64,000 nt of DNA from Wocania ichthyoenteri Th78 (GTDB lineage: Bacteria > Bacteroidota > Bacteroidia > Flavobacteriales > Flavobacteriaceae). How positions within the stretch are numbered: position 1 is the stretch's first letter; the number at the start of each line of letters is the position of its first letter. The DNA lies in assembly GCF_000789235.1 (NCBI RefSeq), contig NZ_KN525716.1, forward strand, positions 310,001 through 374,000. Direction: 5' to 3'. Position numbers and translations under genes: made by a program. Below the pieces are notes generated by a model. The model saw only the letters and a program-made list of their open reading frames with translations. It ran no database searches and was not told the origin of the DNA. Positions 54,846 to 63,105 of the stretch are shown here, one piece after another.

Positions 54846-55685
54846 CTACTTATTTTGCATAACAAAAAAGGGAACATCGATATTAAAAGCAAATGTTTCA
54901 ACATCATGTCTTGTAAATAAACGCTCTAAAAAAGAGTGCCTTTTGTTCATCATAGCGAGTATTTTTATATCGTTGTTTATAATATACTTTTGGACAGTGT
55001 CAAACATATCGTTACTTGTGGTGTCAATAAACTCATGTTTAGCCTTATTAAAATGAGTACGAAAAAAATCCATATTGTCATAAGCATTATAAGCCAAATG
55101 GTGTTGGTCTGCAAGGTGAAGAATATATAATTTAGAGTTTTCTAATACCATTACTTCTTTTAATGGTATAAACTCATCTTCATTAAATTGTTTAGAATTT
55201 GAAGTAGCAAAAGCAATTTTATCTGCAGCATTAAATTTACAACCATCTGGAATAGCTAAAACTGGCATATTACAACGTTGGATGACTCTAACCGTATTAC
55301 TTCCAAAAATTATTTTTTCTAAACCAGAAGCACCTTTGGTACCCATAACAATTAAATCTACTTTATGCTTTTTTGATACTTGATTTATAGAATCAATAAA
55401 GTTATCATAATCTACTATAGAAATAAATTGATGCTTTTTATTATGATGCTTTTTTTCAATCTTAGAAATAATATTTGAGATTGACTTTTTTGCAGCATCA
55501 ATTATAGTTTTATAAATGGTTGCTGATGACGATACAACCATCATATCGTCCGATATAAAAGACGATGCTTTTTGTACATTAAGCAAGTAAAAACAACACT
55601 CAACATCTTTAAACAATTCTATAGCATAATTAATAGCATTAATTGAGTTTTTAGAAAAATCTGTAGGCAATAGTATTGTTTTCAT
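54846..55685 (-). CDS. Tandem universal stress protein
   Basis: 279 residues with two USP domains. The first (about 1-147) starts TILLPTDFSKNSINAINYA and ends with an ATP-binding-type motif VMGTKGASGLEKIIFGSNTVRVIQRCNMPVLAIP (G-2x-G-9x-G). The second (about 155-279) lacks the nucleotide motif (MMNKRHSFLERLFTRHDVETFAFNIDVPFFVM). A TGACAATTGTCA palindrome lies 57 bp upstream of the start and may be an FNR/CRP-type operator. Stress or low-oxygen response is inferred. Confidence 0.9.
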   Translation of the reverse strand: MKTILLPTDFSKNSINAINYAIELFKDVECCFYLLNVQKASSFISDDMMVVSSSATIYKTIIDAAKKSISNIISKIEKKHHNKKHQFISIVDYDNFIDSINQVSKKHKVDLIVMGTKGASGLEKIIFGSNTVRVIQRCNMPVLAIPDGCKFNAADKIAFATSNSKQFNEDEFIPLKEVMVLENSKLYILHLADQHHLAYNAYDNMDFFRTHFNKAKHEFIDTTSNDMFDTVQKYIINNDIKILAMMNKRHSFLERLFTRHDVETFAFNIDVPFFVMQNK

Positions 55686-55741
55686 AAAAAGTATAAAATG
55701 GATTACTATGTAAATATAGTATGAGAATCAAAGTAAAACTA

Positions 55742-55753
55742 TGACAATTGTCA
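55742..55753. promoter_or_regulatory. TGAC-N4-GTCA operator candidate before the USP gene
   Basis: TGACAATTGTCA is a perfect 12-bp palindrome with the N4 spacing of CRP/FNR-type sites, located between the divergent USP and DUF3108 genes. A second TGAC-N4-GTCA lies before the SLC13 permease gene. Confidence 0.4.
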
Positions 55754-55869
55754 GTTGCAATATATACTTCTCTTTAAACCATAAAAAAATTAGCATAATA
55801 TTATAAAGCATTGTATTTTTCGGCATAATAAATGTTAATTAATATGTTATAAACATTAAAAATTCCTAT

Positions 55870-56637
55870 ATGGTTTACAGATTTTTTGTTGCTCTTGCTC
55901 TCCTATCTTTCAGCTTAAATGCACAGAATGATGCTATTATTGCTAACGAAAAGCTTACTTATACAGCAGCTTATAACATGTCTGGTATTTTAACAGATAT
56001 AGCCGAAGTTACCATGGAAACTAGCAACATAAAAACATCAAAAGCTACCTTGCTAAAATTAAAATGTACTGCAGCAACGTATAGTAAGTGGGATAATTTT
56101 TTTAAGATTAGAGATTTATATGAAAGCTATGTAAACCCAAAAACGCTAACACCTTATTTGTATAAGCGTGATATTAATGAAGGTAGCTATTATAAGTACA
56201 TGAAATATACGTTTAGTCATAAAACAAAAACTGTTAAATCTCAGCTAAAAAAGAAAAACAATTACGAAGAAAATAAAATCATAACCATAAATTCTGGAAC
56301 AAAAGATATTGTTTCAACAATATATACATTGAGATTATTTGATTACAAAAACATGCCTATTGGAACTAGAAAATCGTTAACCATTATTTTTGATAGAGAA
56401 GAATTTAAAGGGCAAATAACCTATTTAGGAAAAGAAACCATAACTACAGCCATTGGTAAAAAGGAATGTTACAAACTAGCAATTGGTTCTAGTCAAACTG
56501 ATGTTCTTAAAGGTAAAAACAATAATTTTTTATGGCTTACCGCCGATGTAAATAAAATTCCTGTTTACGGAAAATTTAAAATTCCTGTTGGTAATGGAGA
56601 ATTAAAAATAAAATCTGCTACGGGTTTAAAATATTAA
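55870..56637 (+). CDS. DUF3108 family secreted protein
   Basis: 255 residues with a signal peptide (FFVALALLSFSLNAQ). ANEKLTYTAAYNMSGILTDIAEVTME, WDNFFKIRDLYESYVNPKTLTPYLYKRDINEGSYYKYM and DIVSTIYTLRLFDYKNM are DUF3108 landmarks. Probably a periplasmic beta-structure protein; unknown role. Stands alone in a 1.1-kb stretch, possibly transcribed with the small membrane protein gene 112 bp later. Confidence 0.85.
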   Translation: MVYRFFVALALLSFSLNAQNDAIIANEKLTYTAAYNMSGILTDIAEVTMETSNIKTSKATLLKLKCTAATYSKWDNFFKIRDLYESYVNPKTLTPYLYKRDINEGSYYKYMKYTFSHKTKTVKSQLKKKNNYEENKIITINSGTKDIVSTIYTLRLFDYKNMPIGTRKSLTIIFDREEFKGQITYLGKETITTAIGKKECYKLAIGSSQTDVLKGKNNNFLWLTADVNKIPVYGKFKIPVGNGELKIKSATGLKY

Positions 56638-56749
56638 CGTATAAAAAAAATGAAACCGACATGATTAAAACAATCTTTAACACACAATATAATGATTGTT
56701 TAAACCATCAAAGGTTGCGTGTGAACATTAAAAACTATAAAACAAACAC

Positions 56750-57094
56750 ATGAAAAAACTATTTACAATTTTTGCCATTATAGCTTCGGTTTTAGCAATT
56801 ATATTATCTGTTTTACCACTTTCAAATTTAGCAATAATACCATCTATTATTGCACTTATTTGTGGATTAATTGCTTTTTATCTTTCAAAAAAAAGTGGAG
56901 AAGTAAAAAAGATTATTCAATTTACATTTTTATTAACCATAATTGCGCTAGCTATAACTACCTATAAATCATTATTTAATACCGTTGAAGTTGCAAATAC
57001 AGAAGCTTTAGAAAAAAAAGAAGCAAAATCTGAGAAAGAAGCCATTGAAGAATTAAACGAGTTAGAAATTGAAGATATTAGTATTGATGAATAA
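56750..57094 (+). CDS. Small membrane protein with acidic C-terminal tail
   Basis: 114 residues: three hydrophobic segments (about 4-22, 26-44, 55-73) followed by a highly acidic, Glu/Lys-rich tail (EALEKKEAKSEKEAIEELNELEIEDISIDE). Similar proteins are labelled FUSC family by automatic annotation, which the sequence does not really support. Upstream leader of about 110 bp, downstream a TATATTTG promoter-like element (57114-57121) for the peptidase gene. Function unknown. Confidence 0.7.
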   Translation: MKKLFTIFAIIASVLAIILSVLPLSNLAIIPSIIALICGLIAFYLSKKSGEVKKIIQFTFLLTIIALAITTYKSLFNTVEVANTEALEKKEAKSEKEAIEELNELEIEDISIDE

Positions 57095-57113
57095 GTGTTT
57101 TCTTCTTTTATTA

Positions 57114-57121
57114 TATATTTG
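57114..57121 (+). promoter_or_regulatory. TAnnTTTG-type element before the first M28 peptidase
   Basis: TATATTTG followed by GCACCC, 105 bp upstream of the ATG at 57227. A -33 box is not evident. Confidence 0.3.
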
Positions 57122-57226
57122 CACCCAATTTAAAAAAATGAAACGAACATACTAATAATTTTCTCGCCCCAAGAGAATGATTTAATTGTAAGTTACATGT
57201 GATACTTAAAACAGCTATTAACACAC

Positions 57227-58279
57227 ATGAAAACTTTTTATATACTTTTTACATTTACTCTTATTGGTACGTGTGCAACAACCAAATACACCACCAAAAT
57301 TAAAAACCTTAAAGATAGCATTGAGTTGGCAGATAGTACTCTTACTGTTAATTATGCCAACACTATATCTGTAAAAGAGTTGAGTACTCATTTATATGAA
57401 TTTTCGTCTGATGATTTTCTAGGCCGGAAAACTGGTGAGGCTGGCCAAAAAAAAGCCGCTCAATTTCTTAAATCTTATTATCAAAAGGAAAACATAAAAT
57501 CTCCTTTAGGACATTCTAATTATTACCAAACCATTCCAGAAACTTTCTTTTCAGGAAAAGCTAAAACTTCAGAAAATGTTTTGGCTTTCATTAAAGGTTC
57601 AGAAAAACCAGAAGAAATCATAATTATATCGGCGCATCTTGACCATTTGGGAGTTTCAGAAAACGGAGAAATACATAATGGTGCCGATGATGATGGTTCT
57701 GGCACCGTAGCAATAATGGAAATTGCTCAAGCATTCAATCAAGCCAAAAAAAATGGTAACGGTCCAAAAAGGAGTATTTTATTTCTTCATTTTACAGCAG
57801 AAGAAATTGGTAAACAAGGCTCAGAATATTACACGCAAAACCCAATATTCCCTTTAGAAAATACTGTTGCAAACCTCAATATTGATATGATTGGAAGAGT
57901 TGATGATGCTCATTTAAATAATAAAAATTATATTTATTTAATTGGCTCAGATAGATTAAGTAAAGAGCTACATTACACTTCAGAAAAAGTTAATAACTCC
58001 TACTTTAATATCAATATAGATTACAGATATAATGTTGAAGGTGAAAAAAATCATTATTACACACGTTCTGATCATTATAACTTTGCAAAACACGATATTC
58101 CTGTTATTTTTTACTTTAATGGAGAACACAATGATTATCATGAAGTTACAGACACTCCAGACAAAATAGACTACGAATTGTTAGAAATTAGAACTAAACT
58201 TATTTTTGCAACTGCGTGGCAACTAGCCAATCAAGTACATCGTATTGCTAAAGATGAAGACAATGAGTTCTTAAAATAA
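57227..58279 (+). CDS. M28 family metallopeptidase, copy 1
   Basis: 350 residues with a hydrophobic N terminus that may be a lipoprotein signal (TLIGTC, not a perfect lipobox). The M28 zinc ligands are all present: ISAHLDHLG, NGADDDGSGTVA, FTAEEIGKQGS, NLNIDMIGR and RSDHYNFA. It acts as an aminopeptidase-like enzyme in the envelope or outside the cell. It shares most of its length with copy 2, 76 bp downstream (tandem duplication). Confidence 0.9.
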   Translation: MKTFYILFTFTLIGTCATTKYTTKIKNLKDSIELADSTLTVNYANTISVKELSTHLYEFSSDDFLGRKTGEAGQKKAAQFLKSYYQKENIKSPLGHSNYYQTIPETFFSGKAKTSENVLAFIKGSEKPEEIIIISAHLDHLGVSENGEIHNGADDDGSGTVAIMEIAQAFNQAKKNGNGPKRSILFLHFTAEEIGKQGSEYYTQNPIFPLENTVANLNIDMIGRVDDAHLNNKNYIYLIGSDRLSKELHYTSEKVNNSYFNINIDYRYNVEGEKNHYYTRSDHYNFAKHDIPVIFYFNGEHNDYHEVTDTPDKIDYELLEIRTKLIFATAWQLANQVHRIAKDEDNEFLK

Positions 58280-58355
58280 ATATAAATACCAATTATAATT
58301 CTTCCCTTTTTTGTAATATCGTAACATAAAAAAACTAACTCTTATAAATAATATA

Positions 58356-59369
58356 ATGAAAAAATTAGGTATCCTTTTTTGTACAGCTTTAATAATAGCA
58401 TCATGCAGTACATCTCATAATAAAAATGCGAAAAAACATGTAACAGATTATGCAAAAACCATTACTGAGAATGAGTTAAAAGAAATGCTGTACACTTATG
58501 CATCAGATGATTTTGAAGGTAGAAGAACTGGCGAATCTGGGCAAAAAAAAGCTATTGAATTTATAAAAAAACACTATGTTGATAATAGAATTCCTTCACC
58601 AATTGCAGACGGTGACTATTTTCAGGAAATTCCAGAAGATTTTTTTAATGGTAAAGCTAAAGCCTCTGAAAATGTTGTTGCTTTTATAAAAGGCTCTGAA
58701 AAGCCAGATGAGATTGTAGTAATATCTGCACATTTAGACCATATTGGAGTTTCACAAAACGGAGATATAAATAATGGAGCTGATGATGACGGCTCTGGAA
58801 CTGTAGCTATTTTAGAGATTGCCGAGGCTTTTAAAGCCGCAGAAAAAGATGGTAACGGGCCAAAACGTTCTGTCCTTTTTTTACATGTAACAGGTGAAGA
58901 AATTGGTTTATTCGGCTCGCGTTATTACACCGATATCGATCCTATTTTTCCGTTAGCAAATACAGTAGCTAATTTGAATATAGATATGATTGGGCGTGTA
59001 GACCCAAAACACGAAAACGGTAAAAATTATTTGTATCTAATTGGTTCAGATAAATTGAGTAAAGAGTTACACGATGTTTCTGAAGCAGTTAATAAAAAAT
59101 ATGTTAATCTAGAATTAGATTATACCTACAATGATGAAAACGACCCCAATCGTTTTTATTACCGTTCAGACCATTACAACTTTGCAAAAAACAATATACC
59201 TGTTATCTTTTATTTTAACGGTACACATGCTGATTACCACAGACCATCTGACACGCCAGATAAAATAAACTACAAGTTTTTAGAAACACGAACGCAATTA
59301 GTTTTTCATACGGCTTGGGAGTTGGCTAATCGGGATGAGCGGGTTAAGGTGGATTTAAAAGCATCATAA
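58356..59369 (+). CDS. M28 family metallopeptidase, copy 2 (lipoprotein)
   Basis: 337 residues with a good lipobox (LIIASC, Cys17). Zinc-site motifs as in copy 1: ISAHLDHIG, NGADDDGSGTVAILEIAEAF, HVTGEEIGLFGS, NLNIDMIGR, RSDHYNFA. From YASDDFEGRRTGESGQKKA onward the two copies are co-linear with only small gaps; the surface loop after HE/HL differs. Probably localised in the outer membrane facing the periplasm or surface. Substrate specificity unknown. Confidence 0.92.
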   Translation: MKKLGILFCTALIIASCSTSHNKNAKKHVTDYAKTITENELKEMLYTYASDDFEGRRTGESGQKKAIEFIKKHYVDNRIPSPIADGDYFQEIPEDFFNGKAKASENVVAFIKGSEKPDEIVVISAHLDHIGVSQNGDINNGADDDGSGTVAILEIAEAFKAAEKDGNGPKRSVLFLHVTGEEIGLFGSRYYTDIDPIFPLANTVANLNIDMIGRVDPKHENGKNYLYLIGSDKLSKELHDVSEAVNKKYVNLELDYTYNDENDPNRFYYRSDHYNFAKNNIPVIFYFNGTHADYHRPSDTPDKINYKFLETRTQLVFHTAWELANRDERVKVDLKAS

Positions 59370-59422
59370 TTACTTTGTTTTAAAATGTTTAAAAAATTCC
59401 ATAAATAAACTATAAGAAATTT

Positions 59423-59814
59423 ATGAATTTAATAGACAATTGGAAAGATTATTATGAATATGGCTCAGGATAGTAGAGAGAGTCACAATATATGTTAATC
59501 TACAAGGTAACAGTAATAACTTCATTGGAACCGTTAATGAAGAAAACTCTGAGCATTCTGTTCCTCTTCAAGCAACAATCAAAGGTTTTTCTGAAAATGA
59601 TTTTATCTCTTTTGTTAAAAAATATCCAAAAGTACCTAGACTGAAGAATATTAATAGCTCAGAAATAACTATGGAAAATGGTCAATTAGAAATTGAACAT
59701 TATGGCTACATTGATTCAGAATTTGATTCAATATATGGGTCTTGGTCTATAACAGAAAATGAAGATACTGAAAATACTGTTTATGGCACTTGGTTGTTAA
59801 AAAGAGCGGTCTAG
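59423..59814 (+). pseudogene. Small hypothetical gene, frameshifted near its start
   Basis: ATG at 59423 reads MNLIDNWKDYYEYGSG and stops at the TAG at 59471. Adding one base there gives a continuous frame VERVTIYVNLQGNSNNFIG ... ENTVYGTWLLKRAV to the TAG at 59812, about 130 residues. The repaired product looks like a small beta-rich protein (many alternating strands). Coding-like codon use continues past the lesion, so loss is recent or a sequencing error. Not recognised. Confidence 0.6.
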
Positions 59815-59860
59815 TCCATATTTAATAAGAACTGGGGCAAGATAAACCATCTCAATCTAC

Positions 59861-59893
59861 AAAAAAAGCCTTTCAATTTCTTGAAAAGCTTTT
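59861..59893 (-). terminator. Terminator of tRNA-His
   Basis: AAAAAAAGCCTTTCAA-TTTC-TTGAAAAGCTTTT; with one mismatch the arms pair and on the minus strand end in a T run, 9 bp after the tRNA. Confidence 0.8.
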
Positions 59894-59901
59894 GCTTTTT
59901 G

Positions 59902-59976
59902 GGTGGAAGACCGGATTCGAACCGGCGACCCTTGGTACCACAAACCAATGCTCTAACCAACTGAGCTACAACCACC
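59902..59976 (-). tRNA. tRNA-His (anticodon GTG)
   Basis: On the minus strand: an extra 5' G (G-1) typical of tRNA-His, GTGGTTG acceptor, D arm GCTC..GAGC, anticodon stem TTGGT with loop TTGTGGT and ACCAA (anticodon GTG), T arm GCCGG-TTCGAAT-CCGGT and 3' CTTCCAC. The CCA end is not encoded. In the acceptor stem positions 5-68 and 6-67 are T·T, all other pairs fit. Confidence 0.93.
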
Positions 59977-60204
59977 ATGTTGTTTTTTTATAAAAAACTT
60001 TAAAAAAGTTTCATAAAGGGAATGCTCTAACCTAAATATGAACACACCATCTTTTTTATTTTAAAACTTTAAAAGTTTTGCAAAAGGAGCGCTCTAACCA
60101 ATTAGTAAAAGCTACCCTGTAACTTGCATTTTGTAATGCGTGTGCAAATGTAAATTATTTAGTATTTACCGCAAAGTATTTCTTTATTTTTTTAAGAATA
60201 ATTT

Positions 60205-60921
60205 TTATTTTAAATCAAACAAACTATCAACTGCAACATAACGCTCAACAGTAAAGCCTTCTGCATATTCTACACCAACTAAACGCCCTAAATCTTTAGC
60301 TCTGTACTTTATACTATCAGTAAAATTTTTACTAGATATTGGCGTTTCTGGTTCTTTACTTGTAGCATCATAAAACTGTGTTTTATAGGCTAAAACAGCT
60401 TTCATTTTTACATCCATAAAATCAGAAACATCAACTACCAAATCGGGTTCTAAATTTTTCCATTGTATATAATGGTATACTTGCTTTGGTCGCCAGGGCT
60501 TTTGCTCATCATCATTAACAGTAGTTTCAATTTTAATTAATCCGCTTAAAAAACAAGCATCACTTACTAACTTACTTCCTTTTCCGTGGTCAATATGTCT
60601 GTCGTCAATAGCATTGCAAATTATAAGTTCTGGTTTATATTTACGAATCATTTTAATAACCTCTAATTGATGCTGTCTATCATTTACAAAAAAACCATCT
60701 GCAAAACCTAGGTTTTCTCTAACAGAAACACCTAAAATCCCAGCAGCATTACTAGACTCAGTCGCTCTAGTTACAGCAGTGCCACGTGTTCCTAGTTCGC
60801 CTTTAGTTAAATCTATAATGCCAACTTTTTTACCATTGGCTATTTCTTTTGCTATGGTAGCGCCACAACCTAATTCAACATCATCTGGATGCGCGCCAAA
60901 AGCAAGAATATCTAATTTCAT
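60205..60921 (-). CDS. bshB1: Bacillithiol biosynthesis deacetylase BshB1
   Basis: 238 residues. The PIG-L/LmbE zinc site is AFGAHPDDVELG (His11, Asp14) with DRHIDHGKGSKL further on; LTKGELGTRGT is typical of BshB. It removes the acetyl group from GlcNAc-malate in bacillithiol synthesis, the low-molecular-weight thiol of Bacteroidota and Firmicutes. Single gene; a 230-bp A+T-rich gap with short inverted repeats separates it from tRNA-His. Confidence 0.9.
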   Translation of the reverse strand: MKLDILAFGAHPDDVELGCGATIAKEIANGKKVGIIDLTKGELGTRGTAVTRATESSNAAGILGVSVRENLGFADGFFVNDRQHQLEVIKMIRKYKPELIICNAIDDRHIDHGKGSKLVSDACFLSGLIKIETTVNDDEQKPWRPKQVYHYIQWKNLEPDLVVDVSDFMDVKMKAVLAYKTQFYDATSKEPETPISSKNFTDSIKYRAKDLGRLVGVEYAEGFTVERYVAVDSLFDLK

Positions 60922-61224
60922 ATAATTATATATTATTCATAAAAAACCAAAAATAGCCTTTTAAACCTATTATTTTTTAGTTTTTTATTCAATTTCTTTA
61001 AAGATTTACATCTAATTGTGCAATAAAAATCAGTAAATCCATAAAACTCATTATTACGAAAACGTATTCGTTAACACTATTTACTGGTTTTGTTTGATAA
61101 ATATAACAATAATTGAAAAATAACTATTATTGTAAAAGCATGACATTAGTCATAATTCTAGCAGAGCTTCTACTGTAATTTTACCTTATAATTATTAAGC
61201 ACCATAATTAAAGAATTATAAAGT
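60922..61224. promoter_or_regulatory. Divergent regulatory region between bshB1 and the SLC13 gene
   Basis: 303 bp, no gene. Holds ACAATAAT...ATTATTGT (61106-61113 and 61126-61133), and TGACATTAGTCA (61141-61152), a TGAC-N4-GTCA palindrome as before the USP gene, 72 bp upstream of the permease start. Confidence 0.45.
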
Positions 61225-63066
61225 ATGATCTATTTAATGCTACTCATATTAACAATTACAATTGCACTTTTTGTTTGGGGCAAATTTACACCAGATATTG
61301 TAGCACTAATATCTATGATAAGTTTGTTTTTAACAGGGATTTTAGATGCTACCGAAACTTTAAGTGGATTTAGTAACCCAACTGTTATTATGATTGCAGC
61401 ACTCTTTATAATTGGAGAAGGTATTGCGCAAACAGGTTGGACAGCTATGGCTGGTAAAAAGTTTGTGGAATGGGCAGGAAAAAGCGTTCCTAAATTATTA
61501 GTAATTGTAACGCTTGGCGCAGGTGTATTATCTGGCTTTGTAAGCAACACTGGTACTGTAGCTACATTAATGCCTTTAACTATTTCATCGGCTTGGAGTA
61601 TTGGTACGCTACCATCTAAAATGCTAATGCCTGTAGCTTTTGGGTCTAACACTGGAGGCTTATTAACCTTAACAGGAACACCTCCAAATATTATAGCTAG
61701 TAATTCACTTATAGACGCTGGTTTTGAAGGGTTTTCATTCTTTGAATTTGCCTTAATTGGTTTACCATTACTTATTATAGCAATCGTATATTTTAGATAT
61801 ATAGGCTATAAACTATTACCTAAAAACAAAACAAATAATAAACCTGTAAATATTGAATCTACTTTACACAATTGGATAGAAGCTTATAAAATTGATAGCG
61901 GTTATTATCGATTACGTATTCGAAATTTATCACCATTGATTAACACAAAAATTGAAGATTGGCATTTAGAAAGAGATTATAATGTTTCTATTATTCGATT
62001 GAAAAGAAGACATCCTAATGTATTAAAAGGCATTCATCAATTCGAAGAATTTCCGAGTACAAATACAGAATTGCGCTACCATGATATTATTACACTAAAA
62101 GGAGATACAGAGGCCATCAATAAAATGATGATTACTTTCAGGTTAGGGCTTTTACCACTTGAAACTATTACCGATGAATTGAAACACAACTTAATAAATC
62201 AAGAAGTTGGTATGACTGAAGTCATAGTAAATCCTAATTCTATTTTAGTAGGAAGACGCTATAAGTTAGGCGATTATTTTAAACGATATGGAATACAATT
62301 ATTGGCTGCTTCAAGACATGGAAAACCACTATTAGAAAAAGAAATCACTGTAAAAACAGGAGATGCTTTTTTAATAAGAGGAACATGGGAGCATATTGAT
62401 GACCTTAAAAAACAACATGAAAACTTAGTAATTATTGGTAGTCCTGAAGGTATGGCAAAAAACGTTGAAGCTCTCAATACAAAATCTTTTATAGCTCTAG
62501 GTGCTCTAATTCTAATGATAATATTTATGGTATTTAAAATTGTACCTGGTTCAATAGCTGCTCTAATTTCTGCTGGTATAGTTTTATTAACTGGTTGCGT
62601 ACCAATATCAAAAGCTTATAAAGGTATTAGCTGGACAAGTGTAGTTATGATTGCTGCTATGATACCCATGGGCATTGCATTACAAAAAACTGGAACCGCA
62701 CAGATAATTGCGAACGGATTAGTAGAGTATTTAGGTGCTATACACCCCATAGCATTACTAGGGGGTGTATTTTTACTAACTACCACCTTTAGTCAAGTAA
62801 TAAATAACTCTGCAACAGCAGTATTAATGGCACCAATAGCCATTTTAGCTGCAAGCTCTTTAAATCTATCGCCAGAACCATTTATGATTGCAGTAGCTAT
62901 AAGTGCTTCAACAGCATTTTTAACTCCAATAGGAACAACAACAAACGCTATGGTAATGACAGCTGGAGGATATAAATTTATGAACTACTTAAAAGTAGGC
63001 GCACCATTACTTTTAATATTCTTTGTAATATCTATGATACTCGTGCCAATAATATGGCCATTTTAA
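61225..63066 (+). CDS. SLC13-family permease with internal TrkA-C domains
   Basis: 613 residues. Hydrophobic segments about 2-20, 26-45, 50-70, 90-115, 125-145, 170-192, then a soluble insert (about 205-410) with two TrkA_C-like domains (SPLINTKIEDWHLERDYNVSIIRLKRR; VIVNPNSILVGRRYKLGDYFKRYGIQLLA), then more membrane segments (about 420-612). Repeated ITLTGTPPNII-like GLLTLTGTPPNIIAS and NNSATAVLMAPIAI are SLC13/NadC hallmarks of sodium-coupled dicarboxylate or sulfate uptake. The substrate is not known. Located 40 bp upstream of pckA, so a C4-dicarboxylate link is plausible. Confidence 0.87.
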   Translation: MIYLMLLILTITIALFVWGKFTPDIVALISMISLFLTGILDATETLSGFSNPTVIMIAALFIIGEGIAQTGWTAMAGKKFVEWAGKSVPKLLVIVTLGAGVLSGFVSNTGTVATLMPLTISSAWSIGTLPSKMLMPVAFGSNTGGLLTLTGTPPNIIASNSLIDAGFEGFSFFEFALIGLPLLIIAIVYFRYIGYKLLPKNKTNNKPVNIESTLHNWIEAYKIDSGYYRLRIRNLSPLINTKIEDWHLERDYNVSIIRLKRRHPNVLKGIHQFEEFPSTNTELRYHDIITLKGDTEAINKMMITFRLGLLPLETITDELKHNLINQEVGMTEVIVNPNSILVGRRYKLGDYFKRYGIQLLAASRHGKPLLEKEITVKTGDAFLIRGTWEHIDDLKKQHENLVIIGSPEGMAKNVEALNTKSFIALGALILMIIFMVFKIVPGSIAALISAGIVLLTGCVPISKAYKGISWTSVVMIAAMIPMGIALQKTGTAQIIANGLVEYLGAIHPIALLGGVFLLTTTFSQVINNSATAVLMAPIAILAASSLNLSPEPFMIAVAISASTAFLTPIGTTTNAMVMTAGGYKFMNYLKVGAPLLLIFFVISMILVPIIWPF

Positions 63067-63105
63067 ATAAAAAAAATATTAATAAGAACTTTAAAATTGA
63101 ATAAA

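Larger units (their letters stand above)
59370..59901. other. 532 bp gap between the M28 gene and tRNA-His
   Basis: Contains only the frameshifted small gene at 59423-59814 and the tRNA terminator; no other convincing feature. Confidence 0.6.
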
